DNA of 14,094 nt from assembly GCA_013151365.1 (NCBI GenBank), contig JAADIK010000072.1:1-14094 (forward strand), given 5' to 3'. Position 1 is the first letter of the stretch; the number at the start of each line of letters is the position of its first letter. A program made the translations under genes and the position numbers. Positions 1-5,929 of the stretch are shown piece by piece. The stretch is from Deltaproteobacteria bacterium (GTDB taxonomy: Bacteria > Desulfobacterota > Desulfobulbia > Desulfobulbales > Desulfobulbaceae). The notes beneath the pieces are model-generated. The model had not been told where the DNA came from. It saw nothing but the letters and a program-made list of their open reading frames with translations, and made no database searches.

Positions 1-1
1 G

Positions 2-331
2 AAAGATTTTTCCTTGGACCGACTGGTCCTGGTCTGGGCGGCCATGGCGGACAAGGACCTGAGTTCGACCCTGCTCGAAATCGCTCCCTTGGCCGACACG
101 ATTATCTTTACCCGGCCGGAGTCCGAACGGTCGGCACCACCGGATCGGCTCCGCAGACTCCTGCCGCCCGAGCTAGCGAAACAGTCCGTCTGCGCGGCCA
201 CGGTCGACGAAGCCCTTGAACAAGCCGAAAAAAAGGCGGCAGACCGGGACCTGATCTGCGTGGCCGGTTCACTCTACCTGGTGGGCCGGGCACGGCAAAT
301 GCTCTGCGGGGAGCTTGTAAACGGCTCATGA
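2..331 (+). CDS. folC: Folylpolyglutamate synthase/dihydrofolate synthase FolC, C-terminal part (5' end outside window)
   Basis: This is the last part of a FolC-type Mur-ligase-fold enzyme, which adds glutamate to folates (and often to dihydropteroate) in the cytoplasm. The reading frame is open from base 2, so the start lies upstream of the window. The visible C-terminal domain has the family hallmarks: a strand followed by AMADKD, the segment LLEIAPLADTIIFTRP, a helix with many acidic and alanine residues (DEALEQAEKKAADRD), and the closing strand VAGSLYLVGRARQML, which matches the typical GSLYLVGEAR ending of FolC. The ATP-binding P-loop domain is not in the window. The stop overlaps the start of the HNH gene (ATGA), so the two are translationally coupled. 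Family assignment is firm; the split between FolC and MurF-like relatives is settled by GSLYLVG. Confidence 0.85.
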   Translation, partial: KDFSLDRLVLVWAAMADKDLSSTLLEIAPLADTIIFTRPESERSAPPDRLRRLLPPELAKQSVCAATVDEALEQAEKKAADRDLICVAGSLYLVGRARQMLCGELVNGS

Positions 332-636
332 AAAACGATTTTTTCGGCTTTGACGGGATGGACGAAGCCTTCATCCGGGCGGAACGCGACAAGGCCCGCA
401 ACCTGCGGAAGACCCGCTGGTGGCAGCAGAAAACGGCCGCTGGCACCTGTTATTACTGCGGCCGGCCGGTCGGCTTTAAAAACCTGACCATGGACCATAT
501 CATCCCCCTTTCCCGGGGCGGCCGCTCAACCAAGGATAACCTGGCCCCCTGCTGCAAGGCATGCAATATCAGGAAAAAAAATTCCCTGCCGGTGGAATGG
601 CAGGAGTACCTCGACTCGCTGACAGACTCGGGATAG
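328..636 (+). CDS. Small HNH endonuclease-domain protein
   Basis: A 102-residue protein dominated by one HNH (His-Me finger) nuclease domain. Zinc-binding knuckles are C41-x2-C44 and C76-x2-C79. The catalytic core is MDHIIPLSRGG (D56, H57), followed by N71 and N80, in the standard order for HNH proteins of the McrA/5-methylcytosine-nuclease type. The first 35 residues are charged and have no recognisable domain. The start ATG overlaps the folC stop in an ATGA arrangement. Stand-alone HNH proteins of this size are common in bacterial chromosomes and mostly lack a known role; DNA repair or nicking is only a possibility. No methylase, phage terminase or intron sequence is visible beside it. Domain call is secure; function unknown. 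Confidence 0.85.
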   Translation: MKNDFFGFDGMDEAFIRAERDKARNLRKTRWWQQKTAAGTCYYCGRPVGFKNLTMDHIIPLSRGGRSTKDNLAPCCKACNIRKKNSLPVEWQEYLDSLTDSG

Positions 637-702
637 CGGGGCGGAAAAGAGCCGGTTGAAAATGAATGGTATAGTCTGCAATATTGTGGTATAGAAAGTC
701 TC

Positions 703-733
703 TTTACAAAATCTGCTCACTGCACATCATACT
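703..733 (+). promoter_or_regulatory. Candidate promoter for tRNA-Arg
   Basis: TTTACA (703-708) and CATACT (728-733), separated by 19 bases, lie about 35 bases before the tRNA. The spacer is longer than ideal. Just upstream, the octamer TGGTATAG occurs twice (667-674 and 687-694), exactly 20 bases apart. Position supports a tRNA promoter; the match itself is weak. Confidence 0.25.
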
Positions 734-768
734 GCACAGGCAAACCACACAAAGTGCAAACCCCGTGT

Positions 769-845
769 GGGCGAGTAGCTCAGCTGGATAGAGTGTCGGC
801 CTCCGAAGCCGAAGGTCGCGGGTTCGAATCCCGCCTCGCCCACCA
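769..845 (+). tRNA. tRNA-Arg (anticodon CCG)
   Basis: A full cloverleaf can be folded by eye. The acceptor stem GGGCGAG (769-775) pairs with CTCGCCC (835-841). The D stem GCTC (778-781) pairs with GAGT (791-794). The anticodon stem TCGGC (796-800) pairs with GCCGA (808-812) around a 7-base loop with CCG at 803-805. The T stem GCGGG (818-822) pairs with CCCGC (830-834) around TTCGAAT. The discriminator is A842, and CCA (843-845) is encoded. Anticodon CCG reads the arginine codon CGG. No integrase gene or duplicated 3' end is visible nearby, so there is no sign that this tRNA is an attachment site within this window. Confidence 0.97.
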
Positions 846-917
846 TCAAGGTGATTCAGGACTGTTTCGGTCCGCTTGAGGAGTCGCGCCGCGCGACGAA
901 AATCCTCTGCTGTTTTT
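846..917 (+). terminator. Tandem stem-loops after tRNA-Arg; the second resembles an intrinsic terminator
   Basis: Two consecutive hairpins fill the gap between the tRNA and the efflux gene. The first pairs TCAAG (846-850) with CTTGA (875-879), with an inner GGAC/GTCC (859-862 with 870-873). The second pairs GAGGA (878-882) with TCCTC (903-907) around a perfect inner stem GTCGCG/CGCGAC (883-888 with 892-897), followed by five T residues at 913-917. The hairpins share bases 878-879, so they compete slightly. Most simply this ends the tRNA transcript. Because it also leads into the downstream CDF gene, an attenuator role is possible. Confidence 0.4.
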
Positions 918-951
918 CCCGTCCGTCCGAAACCCTTACGGAATATCTCTC

Positions 952-2109
952 ATGTCCCCATCTTCATCCCCCCAGGCTGAACTCCGATCCGCCCGCCGGC
1001 GGGCCGCGGTCTCCATCGGCCTGAACCTGTGCCTGGCCGTGGGCAAGGGAGTGGCGGGCGTTGCCGGTAACAGCACCGCCCTGCTCGGGGACGCCATCCA
1101 TTCCGCCGCCGACGTGTTTGCCTCGACCGCTACCTATGTCGGCCTCTGGGTCGCGGGCCGGGAGCATCCCTCTTTTCCGTATGGCCTCTACAAGGCCGAG
1201 ACCGTCGCCACCCTGGTGACCTCGGTGGCGGTCCTGGTGGCGGCCTGCGAGATCGGCCGCCAGGCCCTGTTCGGACCGGAGCGGCTGCCGATTGTCGGCA
1301 TTGCCCTGCCGGTGGCCCTGCTTTCCCTTGTCGTGACCCTGGGTTTCGGAATCATGCAGCTCAGTGCCGGACGCCGGCTCAACTCCACGGCCCTGCAGGC
1401 CGATGCCCGTGATTACCTCGCCGACAGCCTTTCCACTGCCGTGGTACTGCTGGGGCTGGTGGCCGGCTATTTCGGCTTTGCCGTGGACCGCTGGGCCGCC
1501 GGCGCGGTTTCTCTGTTCGTCTTCCGGGCCGGCGGCCATCTCATGGTGACCGCGCTCAAGGACCTGCTCGACGGGGCCATGGACCGGGATACGGAACGGG
1601 AGATCATCCGGATGGTCGAGGAGTATCCCCGGGTGACCAGGGTGAAACGCTGCCTGAGCCGGACTGCGGGCGGCCGGTTTATCATTGACATGGACGTGGT
1701 GTTGAAGACCCGGTCTCATCAGATCGCCGACCAAGTGGCGGACCGCCTGGAAGTAGAGATTCCGGAACAGTTCCCGCGGGTGGTCATGGCCCGGATCCGG
1801 CCCCATTACGGCCGGGAGGATATCATCAGGCGCCTGACTCCGGTGACAAGACCGGAGGGCGAGGTGGAGGAACACCTGGCCCGGGCTCCCTGGTTCCTGC
1901 TAGAGCTGGTCGATGAGACCGCCGGCAACAAGGTGGTGAGTAGAGAATATGTGGAAAACCCCCACTGGCGGGAGGAACGGAAGAAAGGTTTCCTGACCGG
2001 CCGCTGGCTCCTGAGCCTCAAACCCGACCAGGTATTCGCCCCCGGCCCCCACGAGGGAACCGCCGAGGCCCTGCTGCGGGAGGCCGGAGTCGAGGTGAAA
2101 AAGTCTTGA
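952..2109 (+). CDS. Cation diffusion facilitator transporter with C-terminal NifX/dinitrogenase-cofactor-like domain
   Basis: An inner-membrane divalent-metal/proton antiporter of the CDF family, 385 residues, longer than the usual 290-310. Hydrophobic segments lie at roughly 19-38, 42-65, 84-105, 115-135, 160-180 and 185-203, as expected for six membrane helices. Candidate metal ligands are H50-x3-D54 in helix 2 (GDAIHSAAD) and D154-x3-D158 in helix 5. HPSFPYGLYKAE is the conserved loop after helix 2. Residues about 205-285 form the cytoplasmic dimerisation domain. From about 302 to the end the chain resembles the NifX/NifB-C/MTH1175 fold (EGEVEEHLARAPWFLLELVD, VENPHW, then a terminal AEALLREAGVEV), which binds iron-molybdenum or iron-sulfur clusters in known relatives. 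The transported metal cannot be fixed from sequence; Fe, Mn, Zn, Co and Ni are all possible. No strong ribosome-binding site precedes the ATG. The stop codon overlaps the -35 of the next promoter. Confidence 0.88.
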   Translation: MSPSSSPQAELRSARRRAAVSIGLNLCLAVGKGVAGVAGNSTALLGDAIHSAADVFASTATYVGLWVAGREHPSFPYGLYKAETVATLVTSVAVLVAACEIGRQALFGPERLPIVGIALPVALLSLVVTLGFGIMQLSAGRRLNSTALQADARDYLADSLSTAVVLLGLVAGYFGFAVDRWAAGAVSLFVFRAGGHLMVTALKDLLDGAMDRDTEREIIRMVEEYPRVTRVKRCLSRTAGGRFIIDMDVVLKTRSHQIADQVADRLEVEIPEQFPRVVMARIRPHYGREDIIRRLTPVTRPEGEVEEHLARAPWFLLELVDETAGNKVVSREYVENPHWREERKKGFLTGRWLLSLKPDQVFAPGPHEGTAEALLREAGVEVKKS

Positions 2110-2150
2110 CAAGGGGATTTTTTGCCTGCATTATGAACATAGTTTCATAA
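2106..2150 (+). promoter_or_regulatory. Promoter with overlapping inverted-repeat operator upstream of the DUF134 gene
   Basis: A consensus -35, TTGACA (2106-2111), overlaps the CDF stop codon. With a 17-base spacer it is followed by CATTAT (2129-2134), 4 of 6 to the -10 consensus. A perfect inverted repeat, TTATGAA (2131-2137), six bases, TTCATAA (2144-2150), covers the -10 and the expected start site, the classical position for repression. The DUF134 start follows 15 bases after the repeat. The regulator could be the DUF134 protein itself, but that is inference. Confidence 0.6.
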
Positions 2151-2165
2151 TAATACGAGAGAGAC

Positions 2166-2492
2166 ATGCCCAGACCAAAAAGGAAACGCTGTGTTCAAGC
2201 CATGCCAACGGCAGTTTTTTTCAAGCCCCGGGGGGTTCCTTTGCGTGAACTCAAGGGGGTTGTTTTGCCGCTGGAAGGTTTTGAAGCCTTCCGCCTTGTG
2301 GATGGGGAAGGGCTGTCCCGGGAGGAGGCGGCCGTCCTCATGGATGTTTCCAGGCCGACCTTGTGTCGCATCCTGATGGAAGCGCGCAGAACCGTGGCAA
2401 GAGCCCTGGCCGGCGGCATGGCCATCCGTATTGACGGTGGTTCATACCGCCTGGGAAAGGATGCGCGACCGGATACCGGCAACGGGAGGTGA
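2166..2492 (+). CDS. DUF134 family helix-turn-helix protein
   Basis: A 108-residue putative DNA-binding protein of the DUF134 family. The family pattern is clear along the whole chain: a basic MPRPKRKR start, the FFKPRGVPLRELKGVVLPLEGFEAFRL stretch (about 18-43), then a sigma-70-region-4-like HTH at about 49-78 (LSREEAAVLMDVSRPTLCRIL) and the AIRIDGGSY finish. Members are often found next to NifX/MTH1175-type proteins, as here. That context suggests a role in controlling metal or Fe-S/FeMo-cofactor-related genes, though no function has been firmly shown to my knowledge. A GAGAGA stretch just before the ATG can serve as the ribosome-binding site. It starts 56 bases after the CDF gene and has its own promoter and operator candidate. 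Confidence 0.88.
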   Translation: MPRPKRKRCVQAMPTAVFFKPRGVPLRELKGVVLPLEGFEAFRLVDGEGLSREEAAVLMDVSRPTLCRILMEARRTVARALAGGMAIRIDGGSYRLGKDARPDTGNGR

Positions 2493-2526
2493 CATTGCGG
2501 CAGCCAGCGGAACCGACGTACAGGTG

Positions 2527-2565
2527 TATAATTTTCCGCCCGGGGAAAATTCCGCGTTTCCCGGG
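2527..2565 (+). promoter_or_regulatory. TATAAT box with overlapping palindrome and competing hairpins before the NifX-like gene
   Basis: A perfect TATAAT lies at 2527-2532, although no good -35 sits 16-18 bases upstream. Overlapping it is the inverted repeat ATTTTCC (2531-2537) and GGAAAAT (2544-2550) with CCCGGG in the centre. The second arm can also pair with TTTCCCGGG (2557-2565), with one bulged G, so two mutually exclusive structures are possible. The element lies 53-92 bases before the start codon of the NifX-like gene. It could be an operator or an attenuator-like leader. Confidence 0.45.
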
Positions 2566-2618
2566 ATTTGTCTCTCAACAAATATAACCTTTATAACTTT
2601 TTTCAGGAGGATTACACC

Positions 2619-2993
2619 ATGGCACTTGTAGGTATTCCATCCACCAACCCCGGCGGACTTGACGCTCCTTTCGGAACCCATTTCGGCCACTGCGACCTGT
2701 ACACTGTTATTAATGTGGAAAATGGAGATATCAAGGACATTCGGACACTACCCAATATCTCCCACCAAGAGGGAGGATGTTTGGCGCCGGTTCAGCATCT
2801 TGCAGATAACGGCGTAAAAATCTTGATTGCCGGCGGCATGGGAATGCGGCCGTTGATGGGATTTAACCAGATGGGAATCGATGTATACTATTCCGGCGGG
2901 GTGCCGACCGTGGGCGAAGCCGTCCAGGCCTTCCTTGACGGGAAGCTACGGACATTCAACACGAACCAGACCTGCGGCGATTGCGGGAACTGA
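2619..2993 (+). CDS. NifX/MTH1175-like (dinitrogenase iron-molybdenum cofactor family) protein
   Basis: A 124-residue soluble protein of the NifB-C/NifX/MTH1175 superfamily, an RNase-H-like fold used to carry or store Fe-S or Fe-Mo clusters. Visible family traits are the opening VGIPSTNPGGLDAPFGTHFGHCDLYTVINVENGDI (about 4-38), the central LAPVQHLADNGVKILIAGGMGMRPLMGF (about 55-82) and GIDVYYSGGVPTVGEAVQAFLDGKL. The C-terminus ends TCGDCGN; with C25 of HFGHC and the Cys of GGCLAP, this offers several possible cluster ligands. The start is the ATG at 2619 because AGGAGG (2605-2610) lies 8 bases before it; an in-frame upstream start at 2568 is less likely. No nif genes are in the window, so a nitrogen-fixation role is not indicated. 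General metal-cluster traffic, as in the MTH1175/TM1816 group, is a better guess. Confidence 0.88.
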   Translation: MALVGIPSTNPGGLDAPFGTHFGHCDLYTVINVENGDIKDIRTLPNISHQEGGCLAPVQHLADNGVKILIAGGMGMRPLMGFNQMGIDVYYSGGVPTVGEAVQAFLDGKLRTFNTNQTCGDCGN

Positions 2994-3034
2994 CTGGACC
3001 ATTGTGTTGCTGCGGGAAAACAAAGCACACTCTC

Positions 3035-3511
3035 ATGCACCAAATAAAACCAATAGGAATAATACATTCTCCTTATTGCACAATTGGAGATATGCCCATT
3101 CAACCCAGAGGAGCACCCGGGGTCGAGGGGTACGTACTGGTGGATGAAAAATACATCGGTGGGCTGCGGGACCTTGAAGGTTTCAGCCATATTTATCTTT
3201 TGTACAGTTTTCATGAGGCGACACGAACAGAGTTGCTTGTAACACCTTTCATGGACAAACAAACAAGGGGTGTATTTGCTACACGCTCTCCTCTACGGCC
3301 AAATCATATCGGGATATCCATTGTTCGATTGAAAAGCGTCGAACGGAACAAAATTGCCATACAAGGTATTGATATACTTGACGGAACACCATTGTTGGAT
3401 ATCAAGCCATACGTGGAAAAATTTGATGCCGTGCACGAAAGTATTTCCGGTTGGCTACAGGCCAGTGATGAAGAAATCAGTAAAAAACGTTCAGATAATA
3501 GATTCGGGTAA
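3035..3511 (+). CDS. trmO: TrmO/TsaA-like SAM-dependent tRNA methyltransferase
   Basis: A 158-residue member of the TrmO (TsaA/YaeB/VirR) family. In E. coli TrmO methylates N6 of threonylcarbamoyl-adenosine 37 in tRNA-Thr. The match runs from the opening KPIGIIHSPY through MPIQPRGAPGVEGYVLVDE, LRDLEGFSHIYLLYSFHEA and TRGVFATRSPLRPNHIGISIVRL to LDGTPLLDIKPYVEKFDA. It corresponds to the short form without the extra C-terminal domain of the E. coli protein. The usual RPNPIG motif reads RPNHIG here. I chose the ATG at 3035; a TTG at 2981 would overlap the previous gene and add 18 residues foreign to the family. The gene is much poorer in GC than its neighbours: two 60-base samples counted by hand gave 38 percent, against 75 percent in a CDF sample. 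This suggests a separate origin. Confidence 0.82.
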   Translation: MHQIKPIGIIHSPYCTIGDMPIQPRGAPGVEGYVLVDEKYIGGLRDLEGFSHIYLLYSFHEATRTELLVTPFMDKQTRGVFATRSPLRPNHIGISIVRLKSVERNKIAIQGIDILDGTPLLDIKPYVEKFDAVHESISGWLQASDEEISKKRSDNRFG

Positions 3512-3564
3512 TAAATAAGGAGACTTCTTATCATCCTTGTTTGTTCCCCGGCCCAGACTCAACT

Positions 3565-3586
3565 ATGCCCTCCCCATATGGGGCAT
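3565..3586. terminator. Possible bidirectional terminator hairpin between convergent genes
   Basis: The perfect palindrome CCCCATATGGGG (3572-3583) is nested in ATGCCC (3565-3570) and GGGCAT (3581-3586), in the 138-base gap between the convergent trmO-like and cbiA-like genes. There is no convincing T-run on either side, so position is the main support. Confidence 0.3.
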
Positions 3587-3649
3587 TTGCATCCTGCAGG
3601 CCAGCGAAACAGATCAGATCCTCCTGAACTCCGGGGGAACAAGGACCTC

Positions 3650-5056
3650 TCAGCCTTCATCCTCCCGGGACCTTTGCCCCTGATACCGTGTTGCGGCCCG
3701 GATCAGGCCCGGGGCCCACTCCCTAGTTCCCGTAGCCAGAACGTGGGTATAGAGGGCCATGACATTATTTTTCACCAGGCCGTCGCGGCCGCCCATAAAG
3801 CCGGTACCCCGCTCGATGTTCAGGACCAGGTCATCCGGCTTGCCGTCCCATTCAAGGACCGTGGAATAGCGGAATTCATGGCCCCGGACCCGGGTGTGTT
3901 GCGGATAAAAGGGATTGGCCAGATCGGCGCTGAAGATGGAATAGCCGTGCGCCTGTGGTTTCCGGGAAATGCCGAAGGTGACCGGAAAAACCCCGGCCAG
4001 GGGATATTCGGTCCCGTCGATGACAATGGCGCGGCCGAGAAAAATCAGGCCGCCGCATTCGGCGTAGATGGGCAGCCCCTTGTCCGCCTCCCGGCGAACC
4101 GAGGCCCGGAAACCGGTATTGTCGGCCAGCCGCCGGGCGCTGGTTTCCGGAAAACCGCCGCCGATATAGAGGCCGTCAAGACCGGCAGGCAACGCCGGCG
4201 CGCTCAGGGCGTCGATCATGACCAGCCTGGCGCCCGCACCCCGCAGGGCCTCGAGATTTTCTTCGTAGTAGAACTGAAAGGCCCGGTCACGAAGAACGCC
4301 GATGGTCACGGGCTCTTCACCCGCCGGAGCCTGCCGCGCGGCCGCAGCCGTTGGCACCGAAGCTACGGGACGCATCAGGTTGTCAATGGCCGCAAGGTCG
4401 AAATACTTGCCGGCGATTTCCGCCAGCTCCGACACCGCGGTATCCGCAGTCCCGTACTCCTGGTGCGGGGTAACGCCGAGACGACGCATGGGAAAGATAT
4501 CCTTTTTCATCCGCGGCACAATCCCCATGACCGGAATGGCGGTGATGCGCTCGACCGCCTGCCTGATGATCGATTCATGCCGGGGGGTGGCGATCTGGTT
4601 CAGGATCACGCCGCCGATCTGCAGACGGCGGTCCAGTTCCCGGCAGCCCAGGACCATGGCCGCCACCGTTCTCGTGGTCTTGCTGCAGTTGACCACCAGC
4701 AGGACCGGCAGGTCAAGCTTAATGGCCAGCTCGGCCGTGGAAAAACCGCCCTCGGCGTTCACCCCGTCGTAGAGCCCCCTGTTCCCCTCGATGATTGCAA
4801 AATCGGCGCCCGCGCAATGCCGCTGAAACGAGTCCGTAATAGCCGCCGGGCTCATGAGATAAGGATCAAGATTAAAACAGGGCCGGCCGGCGGCTCTGGT
4901 CAGCCAGCCCGCGTCGATATAATCGGGTCCCTTCTTGAAGGGTACCACCTGCCGGTCCGACCCGCGCAGGGCGGCCACCAGGCCCACCGCCACCACCGAC
5001 TTGCCGGAACCGCCGCTCAGGCCGGCGACCACGAGGCTTTTCACACCAGCACTCAT
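3650..5056 (-). CDS. cbiA: Cobyrinate a,c-diamide synthase family (CbiA; possibly the DsrN siroheme amidase)
   Basis: A 468-residue glutamine-dependent, ATP-using amidotransferase that converts tetrapyrrole side-chain carboxylates to amides in the cytoplasm. The N-terminal dethiobiotin-synthetase-like half has the P-loop GLSGGSGKS (12-20), FKKGPDYIDAGWL, the LDPYLMS stretch, EGNRGLYDGVN and GVILNQIATPRHE. The C-terminal class I glutaminase half has the nucleophile region YAECGGLIFLG (Cys near 331) and the histidine region RGHEFRYS (near 390). Length fits CbiA/CobB. A strong AGGAGG lies just before the ATG. In sulfate reducers and sulfur oxidisers a close paralogue, DsrN, amidates siroheme for dissimilatory sulfite reductase. 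The segment KTTRTVAAMVLG is compatible with that group, but no dsr genes are visible here, so the substrate is left open. It follows the acyltransferase gene after 171 bases. Confidence 0.88.
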   Translation of the reverse strand: MSAGVKSLVVAGLSGGSGKSVVAVGLVAALRGSDRQVVPFKKGPDYIDAGWLTRAAGRPCFNLDPYLMSPAAITDSFQRHCAGADFAIIEGNRGLYDGVNAEGGFSTAELAIKLDLPVLLVVNCSKTTRTVAAMVLGCRELDRRLQIGGVILNQIATPRHESIIRQAVERITAIPVMGIVPRMKKDIFPMRRLGVTPHQEYGTADTAVSELAEIAGKYFDLAAIDNLMRPVASVPTAAAARQAPAGEEPVTIGVLRDRAFQFYYEENLEALRGAGARLVMIDALSAPALPAGLDGLYIGGGFPETSARRLADNTGFRASVRREADKGLPIYAECGGLIFLGRAIVIDGTEYPLAGVFPVTFGISRKPQAHGYSIFSADLANPFYPQHTRVRGHEFRYSTVLEWDGKPDDLVLNIERGTGFMGGRDGLVKNNVMALYTHVLATGTREWAPGLIRAATRYQGQRSREDEG

Positions 5057-5073
5057 CTGTCCTCCTTTGCTTC

Positions 5074-5181
5074 GTAAGCCGTCACAGGCACCCCATCTTC
5101 ACGCGGTCACTTCCGCCCGCATAGAGGGACTATAGCGAACGGAAGCGACTACGTAAATCTGTGGCGCCTGTGGCGGCTTAC
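5074..5181. repeat. Structured intergenic element with 16-bp terminal inverted repeats
   Basis: GTAAGCCGTCACAGGC (5074-5089) is the near-perfect reverse complement of 5166-5181: 15 of 16 positions pair normally and one is a G-U pair in a plus-strand RNA. Inside lies a second stem, CTTCCG (5110-5115) with CGGAAG (5140-5145), extended by GTC/GAC across one mismatch, and an inner ATAG/CTAT. The element occupies most of the 171-base gap before the cbiA-like start and ends 17 bases upstream of it on the minus strand. No target-site duplication is visible. It could be a cis-regulatory RNA leader, a small dispersed repeat or a cruciform. Confidence 0.5.
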
Positions 5182-5227
5182 AGGTTGAATGTAAGGAATA
5201 GCGTAGAGTTTCACACCCTGTGACCAG

Positions 5228-5920
5228 TTACTTTGCTTCTCGTCCCTTATCGTGGCGGACCCTGCCGCATTCGGCCCACACCTGGTGATAGAGATCGTTC
5301 ATCCGCCGTTCAAGCCGGAGCCGGAACTCCTCAATGCCTTCGGCCTGCAGTTGCGGCGGTACATTCATCGGCTCACCGTAGCGCATGATAATCCGGCAGA
5401 AGGGCATGGGCAGAACCGTCCGGTCCCAACTGCGGAAGGCCTTGTAGCGATCGGCAGCCCAGACCATGGGCATGATAGGCGCTCCGGTTTTCGAGGCCAG
5501 GAAAATGGCGCCCGGCTGGACCCGGCGGGCCGGACCCTGGGAACCGTCGGCCACAATGCCGACATTACGACCGTCACGGATGAACCGGAGCAACCTCTTC
5601 AAGGCCGGGACGCCCCGGCGGTTGGACGAACCGCGAACAGTTTCAACAGCAAGAAGGCCGGCGATACGGGCGATATACTCCCCGTCCCGGCTGGCGCTCA
5701 CCAGGACCACCGCCGGATAGCGCCGTACACGCACGTGGTGAAAAATGTAGAGAATCGAATAATGCCAGAACGGCACGATTACCGCCCCCTGTTTCCGGGC
5801 AGCTTCGAAATGCCGCTCGCCGCGCAGGGTACAGCGGCAGGTGGCGAACCACAGCCGGGTCACCCCCACGTAGAGGCGCGGCAGGATGGCCAGGGAGACC
5901 CGGTAAAGAAAATTCCCCAC
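5228..5920 (-). CDS. DUF374-type lysophospholipid acyltransferase family protein
   Basis: A 230-residue membrane-associated protein of the LPLAT superfamily, DUF374 branch, expected to move an acyl chain onto a lipid acceptor at the inner membrane. The family blocks appear in order: VPFWHYSILY (50-59, replacing the HX4D of classical acyltransferases with FWH), VSASRDGEYIARI (74-86), VRGSSNRRGVPALKRLL (95-111), GIVADGSQGPARRVQPGAIFLA (121-142) and GAPIMPMVWAADRYKAF. The usual DGPRGP reads DGSQGP. A hydrophobic N-terminus (about 5-28) suits membrane attachment. The start is GTG at 5920, with GAGG a few bases upstream, overlapping the cupin stop region (9-base gap), so the two genes are probably co-transcribed. 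The substrate is unknown; lipid A or phospholipid remodelling are options. Confidence 0.82.
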   Translation of the reverse strand: MGNFLYRVSLAILPRLYVGVTRLWFATCRCTLRGERHFEAARKQGAVIVPFWHYSILYIFHHVRVRRYPAVVLVSASRDGEYIARIAGLLAVETVRGSSNRRGVPALKRLLRFIRDGRNVGIVADGSQGPARRVQPGAIFLASKTGAPIMPMVWAADRYKAFRSWDRTVLPMPFCRIIMRYGEPMNVPPQLQAEGIEEFRLRLERRMNDLYHQVWAECGRVRHDKGREAK

Positions 5921-5929
5921 GACCGGACC

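Noticed and set aside
667..694. Start of a CRISPR or iteron array (TGGTATAG twice, 20 bases apart)
   Set aside because: Only two 8-bp copies occur and no further units or cas/rep genes are visible.
769..845. tRNA-Arg as the attachment site of an integrated element
   Set aside because: No integrase gene and no repeat of the tRNA 3' end was seen in the window.
2619..2993. Nitrogen-fixation gene nifX
   Set aside because: The fold family is right, but no nif genes are nearby and the short CGDCGN-ended form fits the general MTH1175-like group better.
3578..5077. Long plus-strand open frame of 499 codons
   Set aside because: It lies opposite the cbiA-like gene, has low-complexity shadow composition and no recognisable motif; high GC explains the open antisense frame.
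5211..5223. CRP-type binding site TCACA-CCC-TGTGA
   Set aside because: The half-sites are in the wrong orientation and spacing (TGTGA-N6-TCACA is expected), and the site lies just after the acyltransferase stop codon.
5057..5227. Cobalamin riboswitch upstream of the cbiA-like gene
   Set aside because: No B12-box GCCACTG or the other conserved blocks can be found on the minus strand; the structure is a simple nested hairpin.
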